DNA of 64,000 bases. Source: CAVTJX01 sp963735175. GTDB lineage: Bacteria; Electryoneota; RPQS01. The notes below the pieces were generated by a model. That model had not been told where the DNA came from. It saw only the letters and a program-made list of their open reading frames with translations, and made no database searches. Positions 25,623 through 33,043 of the stretch are shown piece after piece (position 1 is the stretch's first letter; every line of letters starts with the position of its first letter). Where the stretch lies: contig CAVTJX010000009.1 in NCBI GenBank assembly GCA_963735175.1, positions 1-64,000 of the forward strand, written 5' to 3'. The position numbers and the translations under genes are program-made.

Positions 25623-26427
25623 ATGCGTTTCGGAATCATCACCGTTCTGCTGATCACTTTTGCCGCTCCGCTGTTCGCCGCCGACTGGCCCGCCGTGCTG
25701 CGTGAGGCCGAAGAACGCTGCGCGAAGCAACATGCGTCCTACCGGGACATCACCATTGTACAGGACATGACGACGGAGACCGCCGAGGGCAATTTGAGCG
25801 CCGAGCAGCGGATTTACCAGAAGCCGGGGTCGCACGCGGGTGGACATGCTGATGAGTCTGCCCCAGGGCGCGGGCATGGACAGCCTGCGTACCGTCGTCA
25901 TCGACGACGGCCATCAGACGTGGATGATCAATCCGTTTACAGGCAAGCAGAAGCTCGATGAGGCGGAAGCCGCGCGCCAGGAACTGCCGCACGATTGCTG
26001 GGGTTTCACACCGGCTAATTCGCGGATCACCGGTGAGGCCATGGCGCAGGGCCGCCCCTGCTACCTGGTGGAACTGGACCGCGACAGCGTGACGCATACG
26101 CTCTGGCTCGATAAGGAATCGCTGCTGGTGCGCGAAGGCAATTCGCGCGATGGCGCGAGCGAAGTGCGCTGGGTGCTGTCGGATTTCCGTCCGGTGACGC
26201 CCGACTATCAGCATCCCTACAAGGTGGAAATGTTTGACGGCGACCAGCTCCTCTCGACGATGACGGTGCGTTCGGTGACGGTCGATTCCCAGCTTGCCGA
26301 CGGCCTGTTCAATGCCGACAGCGTGCAGACGCCGGCGCTGGACATGCAGGAACTGATGCGCCGCGCCTTTGAAGCGCAGGGGGCGATGGAAGCAGATTCG
26401 CTGGCGCCGCCCGATTCGCTGCGGTAA
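25623..26427 (+). pseudogene. LolA-like periplasmic outer-membrane lipoprotein-sorting protein, one frameshift
   Basis: A signal peptide (GIITVLLITFAAPLFAA) is followed by about 250 residues with the unclosed-barrel pattern of LolA/LppX-like lipoprotein carriers (YRDITIVQDMTTET, YLVELDRDSVTHTLWLDKESLLVREG, EVRWVLSDFRPV). One extra G near 25829 (QKPG/RTRVDMLMSLPQGAG) breaks the frame; it lies in a G run. ATG 25623 has GGAAAGAG upstream. It may carry a lipid or lipoprotein to the outer membrane, in keeping with the glycolipid-like genes upstream. Confidence 0.7.
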
Positions 26428-26441
26428 AGCGCGAGTATCCC

Positions 26442-27506
26442 GTGCAAAGCGTCATTAAAAAGCAGTCGGCCAAGCTCGGCCTGCCGCCGGGGACTCCGGT
26501 GCACATCGGCGAGGAGCGCGTTGGCCAGACGCAGATCCGCCTCGTGCATTACGACCGCGAGCAGGTTGCGGAACGCGACGCGCGTGACGCCGAGGACGCG
26601 GCGGCTGCAGTGGGCAAGCACGCGGTGACGTGGATCGACGTCGACGGCGTGCATGACGTGGCGCTGATCGCCCGCCTGGGCGAACTTTTCAAGTTGCATC
26701 CGCTGGTCGTGGAAGACATCGTCAACACGGCGCAGCGGCCCAAAGCGCAGGATTACGGCAGTTTCGTCTACATCGTGTTGAAGATGCTGTTCTGGGATCC
26801 GCGCGAGGACGAAATCGCCTCCGACCAGATCAGCATCGTGCTGGGCGAGAATTTCGTGATCAGTTTCAGCGAGCGCCTGGGCGACGAGTTTCAGGCGGTG
26901 CGCGCGCAGCTCGCCGACCGCGAGGCGCGGATCCGCACGCTGGGCGCGGAATACCTCGCCTACCGGCTGGTGGACACGGTCATCGACGGCTATTTCGAAA
27001 TTCTGGAAGACGTAGGCGTGCGGCTGGAAGCGCTCGAAGACCGCGTGCTCTCCAGCGTGCACGGCGAATTCCTGAATGAACTGCACGACATCAAGCGCGA
27101 GCTGCTGTTTGCGCGGGCGGCCATCGCGCCGGTGGATCCGCTGACGAGCGAGATTCTGCAATCGGTTTCGCCGCTGCTGGCGCCGCAGACGCGCGTTTAC
27201 TGGGCCGACGTGCGCGACCATACGCTGAACGCGATCGAAACGATCACGACACTGCGCGACATGGGGGCGGGCAACCTCGACGTCTATCTGAGCGGCGTCA
27301 CCTACCGCCAGAACGACGTGATGCGGCTGCTGACGATTATTTCCACGATCTTTCTGCCGCTGACATTTCTCGTGGGCCTTTGGGGGATGAATTTCAAATT
27401 CATGCCCGAGATCGAGCAGCCCTGGGGCTATTGGTCGTCGCTGGGTCTCATGGTGACGGTTGCGGTAAGCATGATTGCGTGGTTCAAGAAGAGGAACTGG
27501 TTATAG
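26442..27506 (+). CDS. corA: CorA family magnesium/cobalt channel
   Basis: A 354-residue CorA protein. The long cytoplasmic funnel (helices around residues 150-290) is followed by two C-terminal membrane helices with the signature GLWGMNF in the loop between them (family GMN) and a basic C-terminus KKRNWL. WIDVDGVHDVALIARLGELFKLHPLVVEDIVNTAQRPKAQDY is the conserved N-terminal domain. GTG 26442 start, 15 bases after the previous gene. Moves Mg2+ (and Co2+/Ni2+) into the cell as a pentamer. Confidence 0.93.
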   Translation: MQSVIKKQSAKLGLPPGTPVHIGEERVGQTQIRLVHYDREQVAERDARDAEDAAAAVGKHAVTWIDVDGVHDVALIARLGELFKLHPLVVEDIVNTAQRPKAQDYGSFVYIVLKMLFWDPREDEIASDQISIVLGENFVISFSERLGDEFQAVRAQLADREARIRTLGAEYLAYRLVDTVIDGYFEILEDVGVRLEALEDRVLSSVHGEFLNELHDIKRELLFARAAIAPVDPLTSEILQSVSPLLAPQTRVYWADVRDHTLNAIETITTLRDMGAGNLDVYLSGVTYRQNDVMRLLTIISTIFLPLTFLVGLWGMNFKFMPEIEQPWGYWSSLGLMVTVAVSMIAWFKKRNWL

Positions 27507-27509
27507 CCC

Positions 27510-27791
27510 ATGTTTATTTTAATGTCGGTTCATCATCCCAGGCCGGAGTATGAGGCGGCGCTGATTGAGTCCATGCACCGCTACCAGGGAGCGATTCTGG
27601 GCCGGGAGGGACTGCTGTCGATTCACACGCTGAAAGACGAGCGCTCGCCGCGGCTGGTGGGACTCGCGATCTTCAGGAGCAAGGCCGATTTCGAGCGCCT
27701 CGCGCCCATCGCCCGCGCCGCCGTGGAGAACGACCCCTTTGAGACTTGGGAAGAAGTCGAGATCGACGGCTTCGCGCTGAAGGAAGTGTAG
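27510..27791 (+). CDS. Antibiotic-biosynthesis-monooxygenase-like small protein
   Basis: A 93-residue protein with the dimeric alpha/beta-barrel pattern: MFILMSVHHPRPEYEAALIESM, then GLLSIHTLKDERSPRLVGLAIFRSKADFERL, and a final FETWEEVEIDGF. Related proteins (ABM domain) include small cofactor-free oxygenases and haem-degrading enzymes; the key residues are not conserved enough to call one. Starts 3 bases after corA, so translationally coupled. Confidence 0.65.
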   Translation: MFILMSVHHPRPEYEAALIESMHRYQGAILGREGLLSIHTLKDERSPRLVGLAIFRSKADFERLAPIARAAVENDPFETWEEVEIDGFALKEV

Positions 27792-27801
27792 CGGAGACTG
27801 T

Positions 27802-28137
27802 GTGCAGCGGATCATCTTGATTACGGGCAACACGCTGGGGCGGGGCGAGGACGAACTGGGGGCGCGGCTCATGGGCTCGTTTCTGCGCACGCTCTTAACC
27901 GGCGCGGCGAAGCCCCATGCGCTGGTGTTCTACAATACCGGCGTCAAGCTGCTCGCGCCGGACTCGACAGTGCTGGACGTGCTCGACGAACTCAACCACG
28001 CGGGGGTGCGCCTCGTGGCCTGCGGCACGTGCATTACGTACTTTGCGCTTTCCGATACGATTGCGCCGGAGCGCGTCAGCAACATGGCGGAAATCGCCGC
28101 GCTGCTGCTGGCCGCGGATAACGTCATCACCGTTTAG
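27802..28137 (+). CDS. YedF/DsrE-like sulfur-related protein
   Basis: A 111-residue protein matching the C-terminal domain of YedF-type proteins: GNTLGRGEDELGARLMGSFLRTLL, LVFYNTGVKLLAPDS, and VRLVACGTCITYF with two Cys, ending NMAEIAALLLAADNVITV. The fold is DsrE-like; relatives are tied to sulfur or selenium transfer. The N-terminal TusA-like (SirA) domain of full YedF is absent. The start GTG 27802 follows 10 bases after the previous gene. Confidence 0.75.
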   Translation: MQRIILITGNTLGRGEDELGARLMGSFLRTLLTGAAKPHALVFYNTGVKLLAPDSTVLDVLDELNHAGVRLVACGTCITYFALSDTIAPERVSNMAEIAALLLAADNVITV

Positions 28138-28143
28138 GATACA

Positions 28144-28563
28144 ATGCGCTGGTCGTGGATTCTGCCGCTGTCGCTCAGCGGACTGCTCATGGGCACGCTC
28201 TCGCTCTTTGGCGCGGCGCACGGCCTCGAAGCGGCGCTCTGGTTGGCGATTTGGATAGGTTGCGCTTTCGTGCTGGGGTTCAAGGTTTCGGGCAAGGCGT
28301 TTTTGAACGGCATGGCCACGGGGGCGCTGGCGGCGACGCTGTATTCGCTTTTGCTCTACGGCTTTTTTGCTACCTATCTGGCCCACAATCCACAGTTGCT
28401 GGAGGGACCGGCGGGACCGGGCGGTACGGATCTGCGAACCTTCCAACTGGTGATGACGCCGCTGGTGGCTCTTTTCAGCGCGCTGTTCATGGGATTATTG
28501 ACCCTCATGGTGTGGAAGGTGCGCTATTCGATCCGCGAGCAGCGCCGGGAGCGGGCGGCGTAA
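28144..28563 (+). CDS. Four-helix membrane protein, unknown function
   Basis: A 139-residue protein with four hydrophobic segments (about residues 5-24, 30-48, 52-75 and 100-124), a short polar loop after the third, and a basic C-terminal tail (YSIREQRRERAA). ATG 28144, 6 bases after the YedF-like gene; last gene of the run starting at tadA. Family not recognised. Confidence 0.6.
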   Translation: MRWSWILPLSLSGLLMGTLSLFGAAHGLEAALWLAIWIGCAFVLGFKVSGKAFLNGMATGALAATLYSLLLYGFFATYLAHNPQLLEGPAGPGGTDLRTFQLVMTPLVALFSALFMGLLTLMVWKVRYSIREQRRERAA

Positions 28564-28621
28564 GCGGCGGTTGCATCTGCGGCGGAAAATGGGTATCTTG
28601 GCGAATTCAGCGCGGCACTTG

Positions 28622-28709
28622 GGTGAGGTGGCAGAGTGGTCGAATGCGGCGGTCTCGAAAGCCGTTGTACTGCTCGTCAGTACCCAGGGTTCGAATCCCT
28701 GCCTCACCG
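28622..28709 (+). tRNA. tRNA-Ser(CGA), copy 1
   Basis: Acceptor GGTGAGG/CCTCACC, anticodon loop CTCGAAA giving CGA, long variable arm typical of tRNA-Ser, T arm with GGTTCGAATCC. CCA is not encoded in full. The sequence is repeated exactly at 28817-28904. Confidence 0.93.
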
Positions 28710-28726
28710 CATGACAGAAGAGAAGC

Positions 28727-28812
28727 TCGAAATTCGAAGCTCAAAGCTCGAGTCAGAAATACATGGAAGCTGGAATTCGATCTTCTGACTCGGATTTTGG
28801 ATTCAGGATTTC
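28727..28812. repeat. Degenerate CGAAATTCG repeat spacer
   Basis: Runs of CGAAATTCGAAGCTC, CTCGAGTCAGAAAT and, inverted, TTCTGACTCGGATTTTGGATTC. The two arms pair, so this is a large imperfect palindrome between the twin tRNA-Ser genes. Confidence 0.8.
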
Positions 28813-28816
28813 GGTT

Positions 28817-28904
28817 GGTGAGGTGGCAGAGTGGTCGAATGCGGCGGTCTCGAAAGCCGTTGTACTGCTCGTCAGTACCCAGGGTTCGAATCCCTGCCTC
28901 ACCG
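28817..28904 (+). tRNA. tRNA-Ser(CGA), copy 2
   Basis: Identical to the copy at 28622-28709, including the first 15 bases after the gene (CATGACAGAAGAGAA). A recent tandem duplication. Confidence 0.93.
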
Positions 28905-28918
28905 CATGACAGAAGAGA

Positions 28919-28994
28919 AATTCGAAATCCTAAATCCGAAATCCAAGACAAAGTGATTTGAATTTCTGATTCGGATTTAGGATTTCGGATTTGC
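28919..28994. repeat. Palindromic AAATCCGAAATCC repeat spacer
   Basis: AAATCCTAAATCCGAAATCC at the left pairs with GGATTTAGGATTTCGGATTT at the right, separated by about 30 bases. It lies between tRNA-Ser(CGA) copy 2 and tRNA-Ser(GGA) copy 1. Confidence 0.85.
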
Positions 28995-28998
28995 TTCA

Positions 28999-29088
28999 GG
29001 AGAGATGGCCGAGTGGCTTAAGGCGCACGCTTGGAAGGCGTGAGTACTGGCATAACCGGTACCCCGGGTTCGAATCCCGGTCTCTCCG
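28999..29088 (+). tRNA. tRNA-Ser(GGA), copy 1
   Basis: Acceptor GGAGAGA/TCTCTCC, anticodon arm CACGC-TTGGAAG-GCGTG (anticodon GGA), long variable arm GTACTGGCATAACCGGTAC. Repeated exactly at 30173-30262. Confidence 0.93.
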
Positions 29089-29125
29089 CAAGTCAGGCGG
29101 GACACCCGCCGGAGGCGCGGAAAAA

Positions 29126-29704
29126 ATGATCGACGTGGGAGCGCTGGCCCGCACCTACGGGTATCCCGTGGTGCTGATCGGCACGGCCCTGCAGGGCGAG
29201 GTCGTGCTGCTGGTGTGCGGTTTCCTCGCGCAGCAGGGCTATCTCTCCGTGTGGATCGTGTGGCTGTTGGCGACGCTGGGCGGCACCGGCGGCGATCAAA
29301 CCTATTTCCTGCTCGGGCGGATCTACGGCGAGCGATTGATCGATCATTTGCCGCGCGTGCTGCGTAATTCGCTCGCGGCGGCGCGGGGGCTGGTCGAGCG
29401 CCATCCGCGCGTCGTCCTGATTTATATGCGCTTCCTCTTCGGGATGCGCATTTTGCTGCCGATCCTGACGGGCGCGTCGTCGATTCCTACAGGCCGCTTC
29501 ATCCGCTACAACGTGGTCATGGCGGCGATCTGGGCGGCGATCTTCGTCGGCATCGGCTACGTTTACGGGGCCGCGGCGGAACGGATTCTGCACCGCCTGG
29601 AGGGTGCCGAACTGCTGCTCGTGGGCGCGTTGATTTTAACGGGAATCCTCTATCACCTCGTGGCCGGCCGCCTGCACAAACGCTGGCACGGCGAAGACGC
29701 GTGA
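29126..29704 (+). CDS. DedA family membrane protein
   Basis: A 192-residue DedA/SNARE-associated protein. ALQGEVVLLVCGFLAQQGYL, GGTGGDQTYFLLGR(I)YG and RFLFGMRILLPILTGASSIPTGRFIRYN correspond to the family's conserved glycine and basic motifs; five or so membrane segments. DedA proteins help recycle or flip lipid carriers such as undecaprenyl phosphate. ATG 29126 is preceded by GGAGG 10 bases upstream, within 40 bases of the tRNA-Ser gene. Confidence 0.85.
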   Translation: MIDVGALARTYGYPVVLIGTALQGEVVLLVCGFLAQQGYLSVWIVWLLATLGGTGGDQTYFLLGRIYGERLIDHLPRVLRNSLAAARGLVERHPRVVLIYMRFLFGMRILLPILTGASSIPTGRFIRYNVVMAAIWAAIFVGIGYVYGAAAERILHRLEGAELLLVGALILTGILYHLVAGRLHKRWHGEDA

Positions 29705-29708
29705 CCGC

Positions 29709-29747
29709 TGAAATTCGAAATTCGAAGCTCGAAATTCGAATATGGAG
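29709..29747. repeat. CGAAATTCGAAG tandem repeat
   Basis: GAAATTCGAAATTCGAAGCTCGAAATTCGAATATGG, four imperfect copies of a 9-10 base unit just before the next gene's start. Confidence 0.8.
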
Positions 29748-29752
29748 GGGAT

Positions 29753-30126
29753 ATGCAAAAGACTGAGAAACCTCAGGATTTTGCGCTGCGAACAGAAGAT
29801 TACGCCGTGGCCATTGTCCAGTTGTTTGCGATCCTTCCGAAAACTACCGCTGCACAGCAACTTGGCAAACAAATGTTGCGGGCAGGAACGTCCGTTGGCG
29901 CGCATTATGCAGAGGCTCGGCATTCGCGCTCCACCGCGGAATTCATCAGCAAGGTAGACGGCGGACGGCAGGAGATGCAGGAGACATTGTACTGGCTGCG
30001 CTTGATTGCCCGGACAGGTAGTTGTCGATCACTGATCGGCTGACCCATTGTGGACGAAGGGCAGGAAATCCGTGCGATTTAATGGCGATGGCTGCCAATG
30101 CGGGAACGGAAAGGAAATTCGAAACC
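29753..30126 (+). pseudogene. Four-helix-bundle (S23-type) protein, frameshifted near its end
   Basis: The first 88 residues match the four-helix-bundle family often found as 23S intervening-sequence proteins: LRTEDYAVAIVQLFAILPKTTAAQQLGKQMLRAGTSVGAHYAEARHSRSTAEFISK and EMQETLYWLRLIARTG. After that the frame ends (30043), while the expected final helix (LMAMAANAGTERKFE) is readable in another frame to about 30126, so one or more indels lie around 30010-30070. Function unknown; it may bind nucleic acid. Confidence 0.75.
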
Positions 30127-30169
30127 CACGGACCTGATTCGGATTTTGGATTTAGGATTTCGGATTTAC
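30112..30169. repeat. GGATTTAGGATTTCGG repeat
   Basis: AAATTCGAAACCC, then GGATTTTGGATTTAGGATTTCGG. Same repeat family and same position relative to tRNA-Ser(GGA) as at 28970-28994. Confidence 0.75.
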
Positions 30170-30172
30170 TTG

Positions 30173-30262
30173 GGAGAGATGGCCGAGTGGCTTAAGGCGC
30201 ACGCTTGGAAGGCGTGAGTACTGGCATAACCGGTACCCCGGGTTCGAATCCCGGTCTCTCCG
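30173..30262 (+). tRNA. tRNA-Ser(GGA), copy 2
   Basis: Identical in all 90 bases to the copy at 28999-29088. Flanked upstream by the same GGATTTAGGATTTCGGATTT repeat, so tRNA and repeat were copied together. Confidence 0.93.
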
Positions 30263-30346
30263 CCAGTTTGCAAGAGAGTCTGATGCCGCCCGGATCGGCT
30301 CTCCTTCATCGGCGACGGTTCACTCTTACAGATCGGACGAACCCCC

Positions 30347-31820
30347 ATGTTGTACGTACTCCTCGCGCTGCTCGGCCGCTGGCGCTGATTGCGCAGCCGG
30401 CCGCCGAAATCCGCCGCCTCGATGATTCGTTGACGGGCAACGCCTCTTATCCCTACTTCTTCCGGGACACGGATTCGACGTTGCGTTGCGGCTGGTCGTT
30501 GCTGGGCAGCGACGGCACAAACCGCGTGGTCGTCCGTCAAGTGCCTCCTGCAGCGGCGAACCCGCCGGCGCGTGCGAACTGATCCCCGCGCGCGTCGATA
30601 GCGGCGTATACAATTGCATTCCCATCGTGAGCGAGGTGCGCGGCGACAGCGGCGCCTCTGGGCGCGGCTCGTCGTCCACAGTTGAGACCACAAATTTACG
30701 GTTCAGTTTTTCTCCCGGAGGGGACGGAAACGAACTGGTTCTGAGAGGAGAACGCCTCGCTGCCGTGCATCACCGCGGTGAGCGGCGGTTACCTGCTCGC
30801 GTATCGTTACTTTTTCCCGGAAACGGAGCGGTTCCTCCGTGTCAGTCTGACGGGTGAAACGGTGCAGCTCAGCCAGTACCGCACACCGTCCGTCGCGGCG
30901 GTTTTTGGGGAAGGAACGCGGGCCAAACTGGTGGCGGTGGACTACGATTCGACACTGGTTCAACCCCAGCACAGCCTGTGGACGCTGACAGAAATCGGCA
31001 TGGTCATCACGCCCGGCGAACCGCTGGTGACGTGCGCTCTCGCTCCGGGTGAACGGCTGGAAGGGGTGGTCTGGGATGCGGCGTTCGGCCGAATGCATAT
31101 CGCCCAGTTTGTCCGCCAATCCGAAGCGGAACCGTCCGCCTGCACGGTGACGGCCATGAGTTACCGGGATCAGCAGGTTTTTCCGCTTCCCTCCTGGCAA
31201 TTGAGTCCCTTTGCCGTCGTCGACAATACGCTGCCGTTCCGTCTGGCGATCGGACCGGACAACAAAGACGTGCTGGCGTATGCGACGCGGGATGGATCGG
31301 AGACATGGGAAATCCGGGTGCTGCTGCTCGATTCGCTGGGTCAACCCGACACACTGCTGCAAACCTTTTCCCTGCCGGAGAACCTGCCGCCGAAGTCGAT
31401 GGCCCTCTACACCGGAGACAGCACAGTCTACTTGCTGGTGACCGACATCGATGGCGCCGAAGAGCCGCATGGCGGCGTCTACCTGGCGGTCTTTGACCTG
31501 CCGCGTGATTCAACGCCGCCGCCGCCGCCGGAAACCGCCGGTCAGCTTCCGCCGGCGCCGCGCGAATTTCAACTGCGCGCGTATCCGAATCCGTTCAATT
31601 CCGCGGTGCGGATCGCTTTGAGACACCCACCCGCGCTCCGGTCGCACTCCGCATCTTCGACCTGCTCGGGCGGCGCGTGGCGGATCTTTCAAGGGACTCG
31701 CAAACCCTCGCGCGGGGCGAAGTTATATGGGATGCGGCGGCCTTTCCCGCAGGTCTCTATTTGGTGCGCGCCACAGATGGCCGGACCGCGGCGGTACAGA
31801 AAATTCTATTGCTGAAATAG
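30347..31820 (+). pseudogene. Secreted protein with sorting domain, several frameshifts
   Basis: Start region MLYVLLALLG, then (other frame) ALIAQPAAEIRRLD suggests a signal peptide. The body includes DTDSTLRCGWSLLGSDGTN, VYNCIPIVSEVRG, LAYRYFFPETERFLRVSL, and a long intact frame to 31615. The C-terminal sorting domain begins AYPNPFNSAVRI and, after another shift near 31616, continues FETPTRAPVALRIFDLLGRR and ends AVQKILLLK at 31820. Frame changes lie near 30382, 30545, 30760 and 31616. Function of the body unknown. Either a decaying gene or one hit by several assembly errors. Confidence 0.7.
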
Positions 31821-31857
31821 CCGCGCATTCTTGCGGTGATGATCACGGAGGTGGGCG

Positions 31858-32484
31858 ATGAGGTTTGGCTTACGCCTGCTGCTGGCGATGCTGGTGATAA
31901 TTGGCGGCTGGAGCCGCGGCGGCCAGGCCCGCGAGCTGCGGGGTGAAGCGCCGCACATTGACAACGCGCACCAGCTAATCGTGCCCGATAATCTCTGGCG
32001 GGCGATCGTGCGGGAGTTTCCCCGCTGCCGGCTGCCCGCGGCGGCGGATTATCTCGCGGGCGGACGGAATTCGGAAGCGTATTACATTTATTCCTTTGCC
32101 GATACCGCGCTGCCGTATGCGTGCTGGGGCGATTTCAACGGTGACGAGTGGTGGGATGTAGTGACGTACATGATCCCGGACGCGCCGGACGCGCCGCAAG
32201 GCGTGAAACTGGTCGTTTTCCACGGATCGGCGGAGGGCTTCACACCGCAGGTTTTGCGCGACAGCCTCGCCCGGCGCGACTTCGTGCTCTTCACACTCAA
32301 CACGCTCCCACCGGGCAAGATCCGCACGATCAAACGGAAGGGCTCCGAGGCCAAATACTCGCCGGAACCACCGGACACCGTCGTCACTGCGTGGAACAGC
32401 TTCCAGTACGGCAAGTTCGGCAGCGCCGCGGAGGTCTATTACTGGAAAGACGGGCGCTACCAAGCTGTGCCCGTCAGGGATTAA
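31858..32484 (+). CDS. Secreted protein, unknown function
   Basis: A 208-residue protein with a signal peptide (MRFGLRLLLAMLVIIGGWSRGGQA). The mature part contains YACWGDFNGDEWWDVVTYMIPDAP, an FG-GAP-like or calcium-binding loop, and VVTAWNSFQYGKFGSAAEVYYWKDGRYQAV near the end. ATG 31858 directly follows GGAGGTGGGCG. Resembles a predicted VCBS/EF-loop-containing exported protein; family not certain. It follows the sorting-domain protein by 38 bases. Confidence 0.65.
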   Translation: MRFGLRLLLAMLVIIGGWSRGGQARELRGEAPHIDNAHQLIVPDNLWRAIVREFPRCRLPAAADYLAGGRNSEAYYIYSFADTALPYACWGDFNGDEWWDVVTYMIPDAPDAPQGVKLVVFHGSAEGFTPQVLRDSLARRDFVLFTLNTLPPGKIRTIKRKGSEAKYSPEPPDTVVTAWNSFQYGKFGSAAEVYYWKDGRYQAVPVRD

Positions 32485-32504
32485 CGGCGGAATGTGAGCA
32501 TCGC

Positions 32505-32712
32505 ATGCAGGAAGGGATCTCACGCGAAGAGCTGAAGCTCCTCATCGCCAGCCTCGATGGAGACCATGGCCTTGCTCGAAGCCAGACTCAAGCGGGTGCG
32601 CGCCGAGAATCGCAGCGTTACCGCCGTGCTTCGCGAACTGCAGGATGTGCGCGCGCGCCGCGATCAACTGTTGGAAGACCTCGCAAGTTTGCCCCCGGAC
32701 AGTCGGGCGTGA
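32505..32712 (+). pseudogene. Small coiled-coil protein, one frameshift
   Basis: MQEGISREELKLLIASLDG, then after a one-base shift near 32559, ETMALLEARLKRVRAENRSVTAVLRELQDVRARRDQLLEDL. It would be a 68-residue helical coiled coil. A terminator follows 44 bases later. Function unknown; the family is not recognised. Confidence 0.5.
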
Positions 32713-32755
32713 TGCCCCGCCCGTGATATAGCTCGATCAACTCCTTCAGAAAAAC

Positions 32756-32783
32756 AAAACCCCGCCAAAATGCGGGGTTTTTT
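32756..32783 (+). terminator. Rho-independent terminator
   Basis: AAAACCCCGC (32756-32765), short loop, GCGGGGTTTTTT (32772-32783). Ends the 31858-32712 pair. Confidence 0.9.
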
Positions 32784-32953
32784 CGTGCTCCGCTCGATCA
32801 CGCACCGGCGAACGCCTCGGATCATGCCGTTGATTACAGGACAATGACCCATTCCGGCGCGGGCACGACGCAGCGCAATTGTAATAGACCCACACTCGGC
32901 AAGATAGATTTGCCACCCGCGCAGAGTGTTTGAGGACATTTCGGTTCTCAATT

Positions 32954-32983
32954 TTGACAGTGCGGGGTCGCTTAGCGTATCTT
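32954..32983 (+). promoter_or_regulatory. Promoter of the head-repeat/S74 protein
   Basis: TTGACA (32954-32959), 18-base spacer, TATCTT (32978-32983); the gene starts at 33044. Confidence 0.7.
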
Positions 32984-33043
32984 GATACGTTGTATCCCAC
33001 TGTGCACGTGTTCGACGAAACCCTACCGTTTGCGGAGGATTTT

